Below, in pieces: positions 30,205 through 43,170 of a DNA stretch of 64,000 nt (positions are counted from its first letter, which is position 1; each line of letters starts with the position of its first letter). Origin of the DNA: Gautieria morchelliformis (Eukaryota; Basidiomycota; Agaricomycetes; Gomphales; Gomphaceae). Location: assembly GCA_015179125.1 (NCBI GenBank), contig WHVA01000359.1, positions 1 through 64,000 of the forward strand, given 5' to 3'. A program made the position numbers and the translations under genes. The notes under the pieces were generated by a model. That model saw only the letters and a list, made by a program, of their open reading frames with translations, was not told the DNA's origin and searched no databases.

Positions 30205-33144
30205 TGCCGGGTGGCTTTTGTGGTGGGGGTTGTGGAAAGGAGAGACGGTGTCCCGTGTCGGTGTGCGAAAATCCTTTTAGCTTATCGTTAGCGACTTCAA
30301 AGTCCAGGCAGCTCCGCACGAAAACAGAGACGACGAGCAGCATTGCAGATTGACTGTCTGTAGCCATGGGGGGAGGGGAAGAGTAAAGGGCTGGGCGTGT
30401 ACTCGCTCACGGGTGGTATCTTTTATAGCCAGGAATCGGCAACCTCGATCGCGCCATTGGAGCCGATGTCCCTGGATCTGCAACGATTCCTATTTGGCTG
30501 CATTACTTAAAAAGCTGTCCCCCGTGTTCCCTTCTGCAGTACATAAGTGAGCATTGTCTATCGTGTGACTCAAAGATGGACTCACGGTTCCTATCATTAT
30601 TGGCAACTGGGTGCACTGCTTCTTGTATTCTCACCTGTTAAACATAGAGGCGCGCCTGATTTGACACCAGAGCTTTCCCCACGTCTAAATCTACCTGATG
30701 AAGGTAGAGGCTCGGGGAGCCGCGAGTCCACTAGCCCTCGGGAGCCACGAACACACAAGCGCAGGGGATCTTGGGACCGGGTCTGTACCATTCCAGCATT
30801 TATATAACACGTATGTAATGGCCCCAACGGCCTCAGCGAGCTGCCAGTTCAGCGCCCACGATAGCGTAAGAACACGGAGCTGGCGGGTCCTTGCATGGCG
30901 CTCTCCATCGCCGCGGCAGCGCTCTGCGGCGAGGCCTTGGCAATGGGAGACGGGCATGGAACCACCACCAATACTTATTTGACAGCTCATCCCAGAACGG
31001 CATACCGTCCCCCCATATTCCCTCTCGGTCCATCTCAGCCACTAATTAGTCCGTACCAAGTCCTCGGAGCTCGGTAAACGAGCTGCCGTGCGCAGCCGGT
31101 GACAGGTTAACTGAAAATTAGATTTTGGTCTTACGGTAGTGGGTACAACAGCCCGGTGATCACAGGCTTTGCTGTTCGTCCAGACAGATGGCGACAGGCT
31201 CACATACTCGTTATATGCAGGTCTACTGGGCGAGGCCGCTGCCACACGCCAGTGCAGCAGCAGAATGATAGACGCATGGCGTCTGGCATCATCCTCGTAC
31301 CCTTGTTCATCGCTCCCTTGACTTTATATCAAGGCAAACAAATACAATAACAACAATTGGACATCAAACATCAGCAATGTAAGCACTTGCAGGAGGCATA
31401 GACGACAGCCTGATGTTCCGCGTGTTTCCGCTTAATACGTGTGAGCACTTACACACTCTCGATTGTCCGCGGCGTTCTAAAGCCTCACAAGTGGCGTTGA
31501 CTGCACCATTCAACGCCACATCCCGGTACTGCTGAGCCCAGGGACTTGGTCAGGCTTCTCATTACACACCCAACAGTGCCAGTCAACTCCTATAATAATG
31601 TATACTCATGCTTCTCGGCGGGGCTCAGTTCATGCTCACCAAATATTCTTCTCCAATGTCAAGGTGTCCGTTGATGCTCCCTCGTCCATGCAAAGACAAT
31701 CGCAGCAACACACTAGTGCCCGACCCGAATAGTTCAGTATTACAGTATGCCACCGGAATTTCACGAGCATGCTCACTATTGTTGCCATTCGCGCGCGATC
31801 ATTTCATATATGCGCATCGGCGGCTTGTTGCTGCCGGTCACAGCAGAGGGCACCACTTCCACCATTCTAACCGCTTGCATGTAAGGCCACAATCGAAGAA
31901 CCGTCGCCCTCACTTTCTGGCTATGTCCACATCCCACACGCAGACCCCATCCTTGTTGCGCACATGGACCATGTGTGGACCTATGTCCAAACACAGACGA
32001 TCGACTGCAGGAAATGTCGCAAGAGCACATGCTGCTGGGAAGTGATGTGCCAACTTTGTTACCATCTCGTCACTAGCGTGAGCGGCCGGCAGGGCCAAAG
32101 TTTCGAGTAAATCGCTGCGTTTGGCCTCTGGGACAAATCTTTGAACCTCCATGGCCGGGCTATCGAACTGCATGGAATTGTCCATGAATAGAGGTCCTCT
32201 AGGTCCCCAGTCAACCCTTCGAAGACGCGGCTAAGATGCAGTTCAACGTCTCGTGCATAAATGCTACCATGATCAAAAACAAGGTTGCTCGGTGGCGCTA
32301 TTACACCCTTATCTCGGCCTGCAATGGGTTATTAGATGCACATCTGGAGCCATGGCGGACGCTTCCTCTTGACAAGGCTGCCTCTGAACAATCGTGTAGC
32401 CTGCAGACTCTGCCATGAGCCACAGCCGCCTCAAACCCCCCGCCAAGACACTCGTCCGGATGCGACGTCAAGGGGCTTCCCCAGCCCAGACATGATTGTG
32501 AGTCTGCGCCACAGAGTCTCGTGGTACAAAGCATGTATATGAGAATGCGAGATGACATCTGAGGTCTGGGAAGAAAGCGAGCTGATAGAGAATGAGTTCG
32601 TGTGGGAGCCTAGCAAGTAGACACGGCGGCTGGATCATGTTGGATCGATGGGGGAGGAGCACCAGATGAAACCTGCGCTACCAAGCCCTTGCGAGCTCAG
32701 ACGCGATGGTGGCCTAGCAGCTGTATGATGCTTCGAGGCCGCGGGCTCATACGCCCAGTTGGAAAGCTTCTGCAGTTCAGCAAAACTCGAACAGATTGGA
32801 CCCAGAGCCAGAGAAGGACTTGTACTACCGAGTTTGCTCAGAACATCTACTCCAGGAGCAAATGGCAAGTCTGCCAAGTGCCGGGCATGGCGACGACGCC
32901 GTGGGCCATCGGATTTGTCCCAGCGGGTCGATTCTGTACGACTTGCCAGGCAATTCTGGAAGTAAGACTTACGTTCCAGGGAGTAAATACAAGGAAAGGC
33001 AGCCATAGCCGGAGTTTCGAATCCTGGGCCTGAGCACCTGTCCGCTTGCGGTCACGTGATTTTTTGAGCAGACTGACTCGGGTTAAAGGTAGACTCGAAC
33101 GAGCGTTCTTATAGGGTCAGGCTCTACGCTTAAATTCTCTGGTC
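30205..33144. other. Gene-poor stretch of 2.9 kb
   Basis: I see only short open frames with no recognisable content, on both strands, and no terminal repeats. The region just above 30,204 should hold the promoter of the minus-strand gene (a TATA-like tcttttatagcc lies near 30,418). The region just below 33,145 should hold the ILV1 promoter. Decayed repeats cannot be excluded. Confidence 0.4.
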
Positions 33145-35079
33145 ATGCCCGGGTCCATGCTTGAATACTCATCTACCGCTCCTATCCCACTCACCAAGCC
33201 TTCAGTATATCCCCGCCTTGCAGACCATGACCTCCTGCCGTCTGGAACCCCAGATTATCTACGGCTCATTCTTACATCAAAGGTTTATGACATTCTAAAA
33301 GAGACACCCCTCACCTATGCTCCAAATTTGAGCACGAAGCTGGGCAATCAGATATGGCTCAAAAGAGAGGATTTGCAGGAAGTCTTTAGCTTCAAGATTA
33401 GGGGTGCCTACAACTTTATGGCCAACTTGGCATACGAGGAGCGGTGGAAAGGCGTAGTGACTTGCAGTGCGGGTTAGTGTGCGTAGCTTGTGTCGATCAA
33501 TGGGCTCCCTGAACATTACTTTCTTACTGACCCACCTTTTCATTTCAAGGTAACCATGCACAAGGCGTCGCGCTCTCGGGAATGCACCTCAAAATTCCAT
33601 GTACAATTGTTATGCCAAAGGGTACACCAACGATCAAGGTCAACAATGTTGCCCGCCTGGGTGCAAAAGTTGTCCTTCATGGCGACGATTTTGATTCTGC
33701 CAAGGCTGAATGCGTTCGTCTCGCTGCGGCCCATGGCCTTATTTTTGTTCCACCATATGATGACCCTTTGGTCATCGCAGGTCAAGGAACTGTGGGTATG
33801 GAGATCATCAAACAAATGGGTAATGCTCAGGATCTGGATACTGTATTTGCCAGCGTCGGTGGAGGCGGGTTGGTAGCGGGCATCAGTGAATATGTGAAAC
33901 GTATTGGAGCACCGCATACAAAGGTTATTGGGGTCGAGACCGTAGACGGGGACGCTATGGCTAGGAGCTTGGAAAAGGGTGAGCGAGTGACCCTCAACGA
34001 GGTTGGGCCATTCAGCGATGGTACGGCGGTTAAAATCGTGGGCGAGGAACCATTTCGGGTTTGCAAGGAAATTTTGGATGGCATTGTTAAGGTAGACAAT
34101 GACGCGATATGCGCTGCTATTAAAGACATTTTTGAGGGTGTGTCAAATTTGTTTTCGCGTTCCTGACGCTAGAATAATTTATTTTTTACCCAGAGACTCG
34201 ATCTTTAGCTGAACCGGCGGGTGCCTTGGCTCTCGCTGGTTTGAAGCAATATGTCACGGATAACAAGCTCATCGGTGCGGGCAAGCAATTCGTTGCTGTT
34301 GTGAGCGGGGCCAACATCAACTTTGGTCGCTTGCGGTTCGTGGCAGAACGTGCCGAACTAGGAGAAGGTCGGGAGGCCCTCTTTACTGCGGAGATTCCGG
34401 AGCAAAGGGGAAGGTGGGCCGTCACTTCGTGTATCATCCACGATCTCACCATTTTTGACACAGCTTCTTTACTCTTCATACCATTATACACCCGCGTGCA
34501 GTCACTGAGTTTAGCTACCGATATCACGGCGGCGAGACAGCTCACATATATCTTTCGTTCACACTCGATGCGACAACTCCGGCATTACGAGCAGGCGAAA
34601 TTAATGACACTTTGGCGCGTTTACAGGCGAACGGCATGCGGGGACGAGATATCAGTGATGACGAGTTTGCCAAAAGCCACGCCCGTTACCTCGTAGGTGG
34701 AAAACACGAGGTACCCCATGAGAGGATATTCCGCTTTGGTGAGTGGGGTAAATTGTTCAGCTGTGATCGCAACCCATGTAAGCTCGCAGAATTTCCGGAG
34801 AGACCTGGCGCTTTACGTGCATTCTTGTCGGGCTTGCATTCGGCGCTGAATTGGAATGTAACTTTGTTTCACTATCGTAACCACGGTGCAGGTATGGATC
34901 ATCTATAGGTGTTGTTGACCTGGAAACTCATACACATTGCAGACCTAGGAAAGGTACTCGCCGGTGTTCAAGTCCCTCCAAATGAGTCGGAACAATTTGA
35001 CCTTTTCCTCTCAAATCTGGGATACCGTTATGTTGAGGAAACGGAAAATGAAGTTTACAAAAGATACCTCAAGGGATAG
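33145..35079 (+). CDS. ILV1: Threonine dehydratase (threonine deaminase)
   Basis: Six exons: 33145-33472, 33550-34137, 34194-34413, 34464-34738, 34790-34891 and 34943-35079. All introns are GT-AG and 50-77 nt, giving 549 residues. The enzyme turns threonine into 2-oxobutyrate with pyridoxal phosphate, the first step of isoleucine synthesis. The cofactor lysine is in FSFKIRGA (Lys 84). The phosphate-binding glycine loop is [10 protein letters not shown]. The catalytic domain ends with [18 protein letters not shown]. The C-terminal ACT-like regulatory domains ([16 protein letters not shown] and [15 protein letters not shown]) bind isoleucine and valine in the family. In yeast the enzyme is mitochondrial. 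No strong targeting peptide is obvious at this start ([10 protein letters not shown]). The gene looks intact. Confidence 0.95.
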
Positions 35080-35275
35080 AGAACAGATCAAAGTCCTGCA
35101 CGTCGACTGGTTGAGCGTTAGAGCTTAGAGCTTCAGTAAGATAGAATCCAAGTAAAATATATTTGTTTCATTAGTGTCTGGATTATTTGAGGACGTTGGC
35201 GTTACTGGGAGCAAGGTCTATCGACCTGTGGACCTGGACCACTATGGGTGCTGAAGGAACGCTGAGGTCACACCA

Positions 35276-36033
35276 GTGAGGTCACACGTGCCGCGCAAAT
35301 ATATCCCACGCCGCCGGCTGTCTGGCTTCAAGACGCTCCGTTGGCAAACCTGGCAGTCAGTAAGATCACAAATGACGACCATGTGTGTTCTCCTATTAGC
35401 AACAGCTTGGCTCACCCGTCAAACATTTTGCCAGTGGTTCAAGCATTGGTTTTATGTCTCGCTCAGCGGGCCAGTGACTTGTAATAAACGGGCATGTCGT
35501 TCCGTGTCTGAGTCAGAGAACGTTTTCTTTGAGGCAGCGAAGTTTGCGTACCACGGCAATTACAGGAAGGCACTCCGAGCGATCAATAAATGCAGGGCAG
35601 CTTGTAACCTTGCTACCCCACTTTCGAGGTAACAACCATGTGTCCTATGGGACCACGGTGAAGAACCCGCCAATGGAAGAGACTGACGAATACCTTCAGC
35701 ATCATGGCTTCGATGCGCCAAAGTTAGAAACAGTGGTCTATGGGACCCAGATACACATCCCTTCCGGCCTCCATATTCCAGGATACCCAAGGTCTGACAG
35801 TCCCCTCTCCAACCTTCCAGATGACGATCAAATCATGCTAGAACATCCGGGTATGTGTTATACATGATAACGCTGAAGTGCCAATGGCTAATATTCTTTG
35901 CGCGATAGAAGATGATCCTCTGGGCCGTGGTCGTGGACGCTCACCCAAATTGAGAACTCTTTCTGTGACGCCGGCTCGCTTGAGAGAAAAGGACTGTTCG
36001 GCTACACTTGAGACGGAAGACTTTAAGTTATAG
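35276..36033 (+). CDS. Uncharacterised gene, 5-prime end unresolved
   Basis: The last two exons are convincing. An open frame through 35,640-35,851 (EETDEYLQHHGFDAPKLETV ... LPDDDQIMLEHP) ends at a GT donor at 35,852, and a final exon from about 35,909 reads EDDPLGRGRGRSPKLRTLSV to a stop at 36031-36033, in phase. Upstream, a second frame (FFEAAKFAYHGNYRKALRAINKC, up to 35,632) looks coding but I could not find a splice that joins it in phase. The start is therefore only a guess. No family recognised. Confidence 0.45.
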
Positions 36034-36391
36034 GGATCCGAGCCCCCCACAAACACAAACCAGCGATATGCGTCGTGCGATGCCGAACCTTTCACTTGAG
36101 AACTCGAAGACAAGCATAAAACGGAACAAGGAAAGGCAGGGAGCGTCTCATCAAGCAAGTTGCGCAAATGGAAGGTAAGGCCAGTCTCCAGTAGTGATGT
36201 TGGGCGGATACATCTAGCATCTAATTAATCAACAATCAGAATTTCCTGGTCATCCTGGATCAGCACTTGGTATGGTATTTCTTCTGATTCCTCCTTCACA
36301 CGTCCCTAGCTCCATTCCGCTTTCCCATGTACCTTCGCCTTTCCTTTCCCTTTTCCTTGTGATACCGCTTGTTCAATATCATCGTCGGAGG
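36034..36391. other. Spacer between convergent genes
   Basis: 358 bp holding the 3-prime ends of a plus-strand and a minus-strand gene. Nothing else recognised. Confidence 0.4.
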
Positions 36392-37493
36392 CTACAAGGT
36401 TTGACGCCCATACTCGGCACTTGACTCCCATGTCTCCATCGCGCCGTCAGGATCGAGGTCAAGATCAGAAGCAATGAGCAGCATTGAAACCTCAGGCACT
36501 AAGACCAGCTCAAGGAATTCCTTGAGTAACAGTGGCCGTATACGCTCAAGCTGGAGCGTTGGACCGTCGAGGCCCAGTGCCGCCTCCGGAAACATGTTCT
36601 GCAGGGCCTGAAAGATCAGTAGAGCTCCCGTTTCCCCATAGCTGTCAAGGACGGTTAACACGCACGGGAATAGCAACGGTATGTCACTTATAGCCAGCAT
36701 GAGAAGTGCTGAGACGAGCATATTGGCCGTCTATCCCACGTGCCTTCAGCATGCCAAACTCGCGGAACTGCTCCTTCACGCGTTGAAAATGAATACTTGA
36801 AGCTGGGTCCAATATGTATTTGTTCGTTATAGAAGCCCTCAACGCATTCATGAAGAGAAGTGAAATCGATATTTGTAGGCCAATTCTCAGCGCGAGCACG
36901 ACTAAGGTGCTGAGTTTCGAAAACATGCTGGCTACAATGACGTCCCAGGAGAACCAGCCAGCCATGTTTTGGCAGACGTCCATACGCGCAGGTCAATGTG
37001 GGCATAGGTATGCTGTTTGAATTGAGATCCAGCTCCGTGCGTAACATTTGAAGCATTGCCGACGGTAAATCAGGTAATTGTCCCTCGCAGTAAGGACATA
37101 CATCCTTGGGAGGGGAGATGCTTCGTGCCGTGTCCCGTAGTGCAATCGGTAGCCCATTCTCATCTCTGGATGGGCTGCGGACATCACTGCCTTCATCGCT
37201 AGAGGATACAATATCTGACGCACGGAGTGCAGCAACAAATTTACCCCAAAGACCCCGTGGAGTTCGCCCATAGCCAATGAATTGCTCTTGAACGACTTCG
37301 TGGGCACTGTCAAGCTTTTTGCGGACAAGCCAGACAGTGGCCTTGTGATATGGACGACCAAAGATCTCCGGAAACAAGTCCTTTTGGGTCTGAGGAGGTT
37401 TCAGCATCCGTGCTTTACGAAGCCATCCGTAATTTCTTTGACGGTCCAATCACCTGGCCATACGCGTTCCTTTGCGTCCAAAGATAATGCATC
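36392..37493 (-). pseudogene. RTC4-like domain gene, split by a copia element
   Basis: It reads FPEIFGRPYHKATVWLVRKK, then CPYCEGQLPDLPS, LTCAQHVFETQHLSRARAENWPTNIDF (via a GTATGG...TTGTAG intron), HFQRVKEQFREFGMLKARG and, after a short intron, YGETGALLIF ... VLVPEVSMLLI ... SAEYG, stopping at 36392. The Cys pair, the C-x-H region, the WPTNIDF block and the C-terminal VLVPE block match my memory of the Rtc4-like domain in fungal proteins (restriction of telomere capping). At 37493 the sequence is cut by a copia LTR. A plausible exon end resumes at 38765 on the far side. One internal junction near 36,790-36,850 also does not splice in phase. Likely inactive in this haplotype. Confidence 0.6.
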
Positions 37494-37616
37494 TGTTAGA
37501 GAATCAGACAAGATGATAGCAGGTTCCAACTGCGTAAGGAGCTAATGTACAACGCAATAACCAATAAACCGTTTTTTTGTAAATGACGTCATGTTGACGT
37601 CGCTCGTATTCCAACA
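37494..37616 (-). repeat. 3-prime LTR of the gag-only copia element
   Basis: 123 bp, TGTTAGAG to ATTCCAACA on the plus strand. It differs from the partner at a few sites (for example one T in a T-run, and gctcgtatt against gctcatatt). Confidence 0.93.
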
Positions 37617-37664
37617 CACCTCCTCGAGCGACGGCTTCTAGAGTGACAGAAAGTCGAAATGTAA

Positions 37665-38417
37665 TCAGAATAAAGAAGCTGCGATTTTATCGCCCGTTTC
37701 CTCCTTCTTCGGTTCGGGACAATTGGACTTGTAATGACCTTTCTTGCCACAACTGTAACAAGTGATCTCGGAAAGTTGTGTCTTGATCTTCTTGTTCTTG
37801 ACATCTTGTACAGAATAGATAGGTCTTGAGAGTTCTACGACATCTTCGTGGGCATTTTGTCGCACCTCCTCATTCAAAAGACGGGTGATGACATTTGGAA
37901 GTGTGAGTTCATTCGGGGGCAGGTTGTCAAGCGTGACGATGAGCGTGGAATACGAATCTGGTAGTCCAGCTGTGAGTGCAAGAATGATGTCTTCATCGAT
38001 AACCGTAACTCCAGCAGTGTCGAGACGGTATGCGGTATTTTTGACATCGGCAATCCATGAATTCATGACCTGGTCGTCCTGTTTCTTCATATACAGGAAT
38101 TCGCGGCGAAGGGCAAGGCGGGTCGCAAATCCACGAGCGTGATGGACTTGTTCAAGGTTCTCCCAAATCTCCGTTGGGTTACTGAACCGAGCATGAGGAA
38201 GCTGGGACGCTTCGATGTGGAGAATGATTTTCGTGCGGGCCACTTGTTGCTTCTTGATGTAAGCACGAACAGCCTTAGAGCTGTCAGTGCCCGCAGGGTG
38301 ATGCTCAGTCCCATCAACTACATCCCAAAGGTCCTTCTCAATGAGCAGGGCCTCCATCATATAACGTCAGTCCACATAATTCTTTTCATTCAGCTTCTCA
38401 AACTGAGTCTCCGGCAT
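37665..38417 (-). pseudogene. gag: Copia Gag with zinc knuckle and a nonsense codon
   Basis: UBN2-type copia gag. The natural start appears to be ATG at 38417 (MPETQFEKLNEKNYVD), followed in frame by TGA at 38369-38367, where the family has the Trp of the NYxxW motif (TGG). After the stop the frame continues RYMMEALLIEKDLW to a CCHC knuckle (CYSCGKKGHYKSNCP) and a stop at 37665. Translation from ATG 38360 would give a 231-residue N-terminally shortened Gag. A single G-to-A change explains the break. Confidence 0.85.
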
Positions 38418-38429
38418 GATTGCAAGTGA

Positions 38430-38625
38430 TTTGAGCTTTCAATAGGCTCAACAACGGTGCACGCTTTCAGCAGGCGTGACTTTCAACAATTGAGCTTTCG
38501 GTAGGCTCAACGACAGTGCACGCTTTCGATAGGCGTGTCTTTCGATGCGTGAGCGCGCTTTCGTTAGGCGCGACGCGCTCTCGGTAGGCGCGATTTTCGA
38601 GTGTCGACTTCGGCCTCGACAGGCA
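38430..38625 (-). repeat. Degenerate short repeats in the copia leader
   Basis: A motif of the form gctttcg-taggc-tgac occurs about six times (ctttcaataggctcaac, ctttcagcaggcgtgac, ctttcggtaggctcaac, ctttcgataggcgtg, ctttcgttaggcgcgac, ctctcggtaggcgcg) between the 5-prime LTR and gag. Noncoding. Confidence 0.7.
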
Positions 38626-38642
38626 AGGGGGTCACGCAGTTG

Positions 38643-38764
38643 TGTTAGAGAATCAGACGAGATGATAGCAGGTTCCAACTGCGTAAGGAGCTAATGTACA
38701 ACGCAATAACCAATAAACCGTTTTTTGTAAATGACGTCATGTTGACGTCGCTCATATTCCAACA
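38643..38764 (-). repeat. 5-prime LTR of the gag-only copia element
   Basis: 122 bp, bounded by TG and CA and followed by the GCATC duplication at 38765-38769. Confidence 0.93.
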
Positions 38765-39094
38765 GCATCGCGTGTCTTGGGTAGAACGATTTCTTGGGAT
38801 CATTTTTGAGACCGATTGCATGAGGTACCGCAAACCATAGTAGTTTCATAGCTTGTGAGGTGCTGAGTAGTGCAAAACACTTGAAGAATGAAATTTTTTT
38901 ACGCAGTTCCACAATGTATACTAATTATATACACATTAGTGTATTGATCTGTGTACACGTTATGTATCTATCTGTGTGGGAATGGGTGCTAGCTCCCAGC
39001 GGCGCGGAACTTCTGGATTATTTTGTGTGGTAGTCACGAGTCCTGGTGACAATGTGTCACAGATGTGACCTAGGCTTTCTCTAAATTCGCGGAC
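38765..39094. other. Flank of the copia insertion and RRP43 promoter
   Basis: The part up to about 38,910 reads, on the minus strand, MKLLWFAVPHAIGLKNDPKK and is the candidate first exon of the split RTC4-like gene. The rest is AT-rich (tatactaattatatacac) and should carry divergent promoters. Confidence 0.45.
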
Positions 39095-40213
39095 ATGGCG
39101 TCTTCAAGCCAACTATCACAAAGCAAAATTGACCCATCGGTTTTTCAGCGACTTCACCCCCGCGCGTATTTGGAGCGATTTTTGAGTGAAGGTATCAGGC
39201 CAGATGGTCGTGATCCTGGTGCGTGGAGAGGCGTGAGTGTCAACGTCGGTGAGGCGAGCGTGACAGGAGCTTCGGTCGGATGTGAAAACGTAACACGACA
39301 GGTTCAATATCTACTGCTGAGGGTTCAGCATTGGTACGAGTGGGAGACACAACGATCGTGTGTGGTGTAAAAGCTGAAATTGCTGAACCTGAACTGGATC
39401 GCCCAGAGCATGGCTTCTTAGGCAAGTAAGAAATAGTTTGTTCCCTCCAAAGGATCTGGCTAAGCTTTATTGCCAGTGCCAAATATTGACCTCCCTGCCA
39501 TGTGCTCACCTCGTTTCAAACCTGGGCCTCCTGGAGAGGAAGCTCAAGTTCTGTCAGACAGACTCAACAATGTCCTCATATCGTACGTCAGTTTCAGCGT
39601 TTCTGGCGTTGTGGGGGACCTTTATGCTAATGTTGAGAAGTTTAGAAGTGTTGTCTACAGCTTCGTTATGCATCCATCCTGGTAAGGCCGTATGGGTGCT
39701 ATACGTCGATGCGACGTGTTTAAACTATGATGGCAACGCATTCGACGCCACGCTGCTTGCCATGATTGCTGCCTTAAAAAATAGTAAGCCTCCAACATAT
39801 GGCACACGTGAGTACGCCCAACCAATGATTACTACAGCAAAACTCCCGATGGCTAAATTCAACGAGGAGACTGGTCGAACAACTTGCTCGCACTCGAGTT
39901 CTGTACCCCTTGATATCCGACATTTGCCGTTGTCAGCATCTTTTGGAATATTTGACTCGTGCGTTTTACTATTATATTCAGTGCTTAGCAACGATAATTT
40001 TGTGTCAGATCACATATCCTTGCGGACCCTGCATCGTTCGAGGAACCATTACTGGATGCCTTCATCACGGTGATTTTAAACGAGGATGGTGCCCTTAATT
40101 CGATAGCGCAATCTGGTCTAGCTACGGTGGGAGAGAAAAGCAGTGAAGAAGTCGTGGCTGGCTGCGTTGCAGAAGCCAAAAAGAGATGTGCTGATACACG
40201 AAAGTGCATATAG
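39095..40213 (+). CDS. RRP43: Exosome core subunit Rrp43
   Basis: Six exons (39095-39248, 39302-39421, 39477-39582, 39641-39783, 39838-39958, 40009-40213) give 282 residues, the size of human EXOSC8. It is an RNase PH-like ring subunit of the RNA exosome, a catalytically silent scaffold in eukaryotes. Blocks matching the family are FLSEGIRPDGRD, VRVGDTTIVCGVKAEIAEP, FLVPNIDLPAMCSPRFKPG, EEAQVLSDRLNNVL, LYVDATCLNYDGNAFDA, LPLSASFGIF and SSEEVVAGCVAEAKKR. Intron 2 (39422-39476) begins GCAAGT, a GC-AG intron. Using the nearby GT two bases later would put a stop in frame. The other introns are GT-AG. The gene appears intact. Confidence 0.93.
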
Positions 40214-40308
40214 GTGCAGATTAGCTAAAATAAAATTTCCGTAGACGCACGGCAACTGCCGAAAGGTTACTTCGAGTCACAGAAAAAATTCAAGGTGGTC
40301 GCTTGTGC

Positions 40309-42642
<2,334 letters not shown>

Positions 42643-43170
42643 GCGCCAAATCCTATTTCTGACGCCGCGTATGCCGAGCTCTCGTGTGGAGTCGTAGGTT
42701 CTTGGCATGTGGCGCTCGCCCATAATAATATGTCCTGCGAAGGACAGAAGTACCTGTTGGTAGTAGTAGACTTGCAAGAACCATCTTTTGGAATGCAAAC
42801 CGGTGCATGAACACTTGACATGATTGACAGCCTGACATGAGTCCATCATAATAACTATGGAGGACTTTTGACGTACTGGTACCGTTCGAATACCAAGTGA
42901 TATCATGACCTGATAGCAATTACTACGGGCCGTCACCTAGTCGGGCTACTATACTTAGCAGTTACACACAAGGACGAGGCTGACACGTTGACGGCGTGAC
43001 TGTTCTAATCGGTCCTCTACGGTGGTACCGAGGATTGGGCGCTCAGCTAGTGTCTCTATATTTGACTTCGTCCCCACTCGCAAATTCGAGCCCGGCTCGC
43101 AGCCCTTCCTTCTCACCAGTCGCTCATTACACTGTCCTCGCCGTGTTGCCAGTCCTACATCGACGCTGTG
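42643..43170. other. Intergenic stretch between KRS1 and a glycosyltransferase gene
   Basis: 528 bp. The part below 43,171 should carry the promoter and is C/T-rich. No gene or repeat recognised. Confidence 0.4.

Larger units (their letters stand above)
37494..38764 (-). mobile_element. Gag-only Ty1/copia element, 1,271 bp
   Basis: Two LTRs of 122-123 bp (TGTTAGAG...TCCAACA), perfect GCATC duplications at 37489-37493 and 38765-38769, and one gag ORF. There is no protease, integrase, RT or RNase H, so it must borrow these from a full-length relative. The high LTR similarity and exact duplication point to recent insertion. It lies within the RTC4-like gene. Confidence 0.93.

Noticed and set aside
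33000-33110. TTTCGAATCC and ACTCGAACGA resembled tRNA B boxes.
   Set aside because: No paired T stem, acceptor stem or A box at the right distance on either strand.
37421-37449. Start of the RTC4-like protein at 37449.
   Set aside because: The codon there is TTG and the upstream frame is better explained by an intron with a GTGATT donor and CTCAG acceptor.
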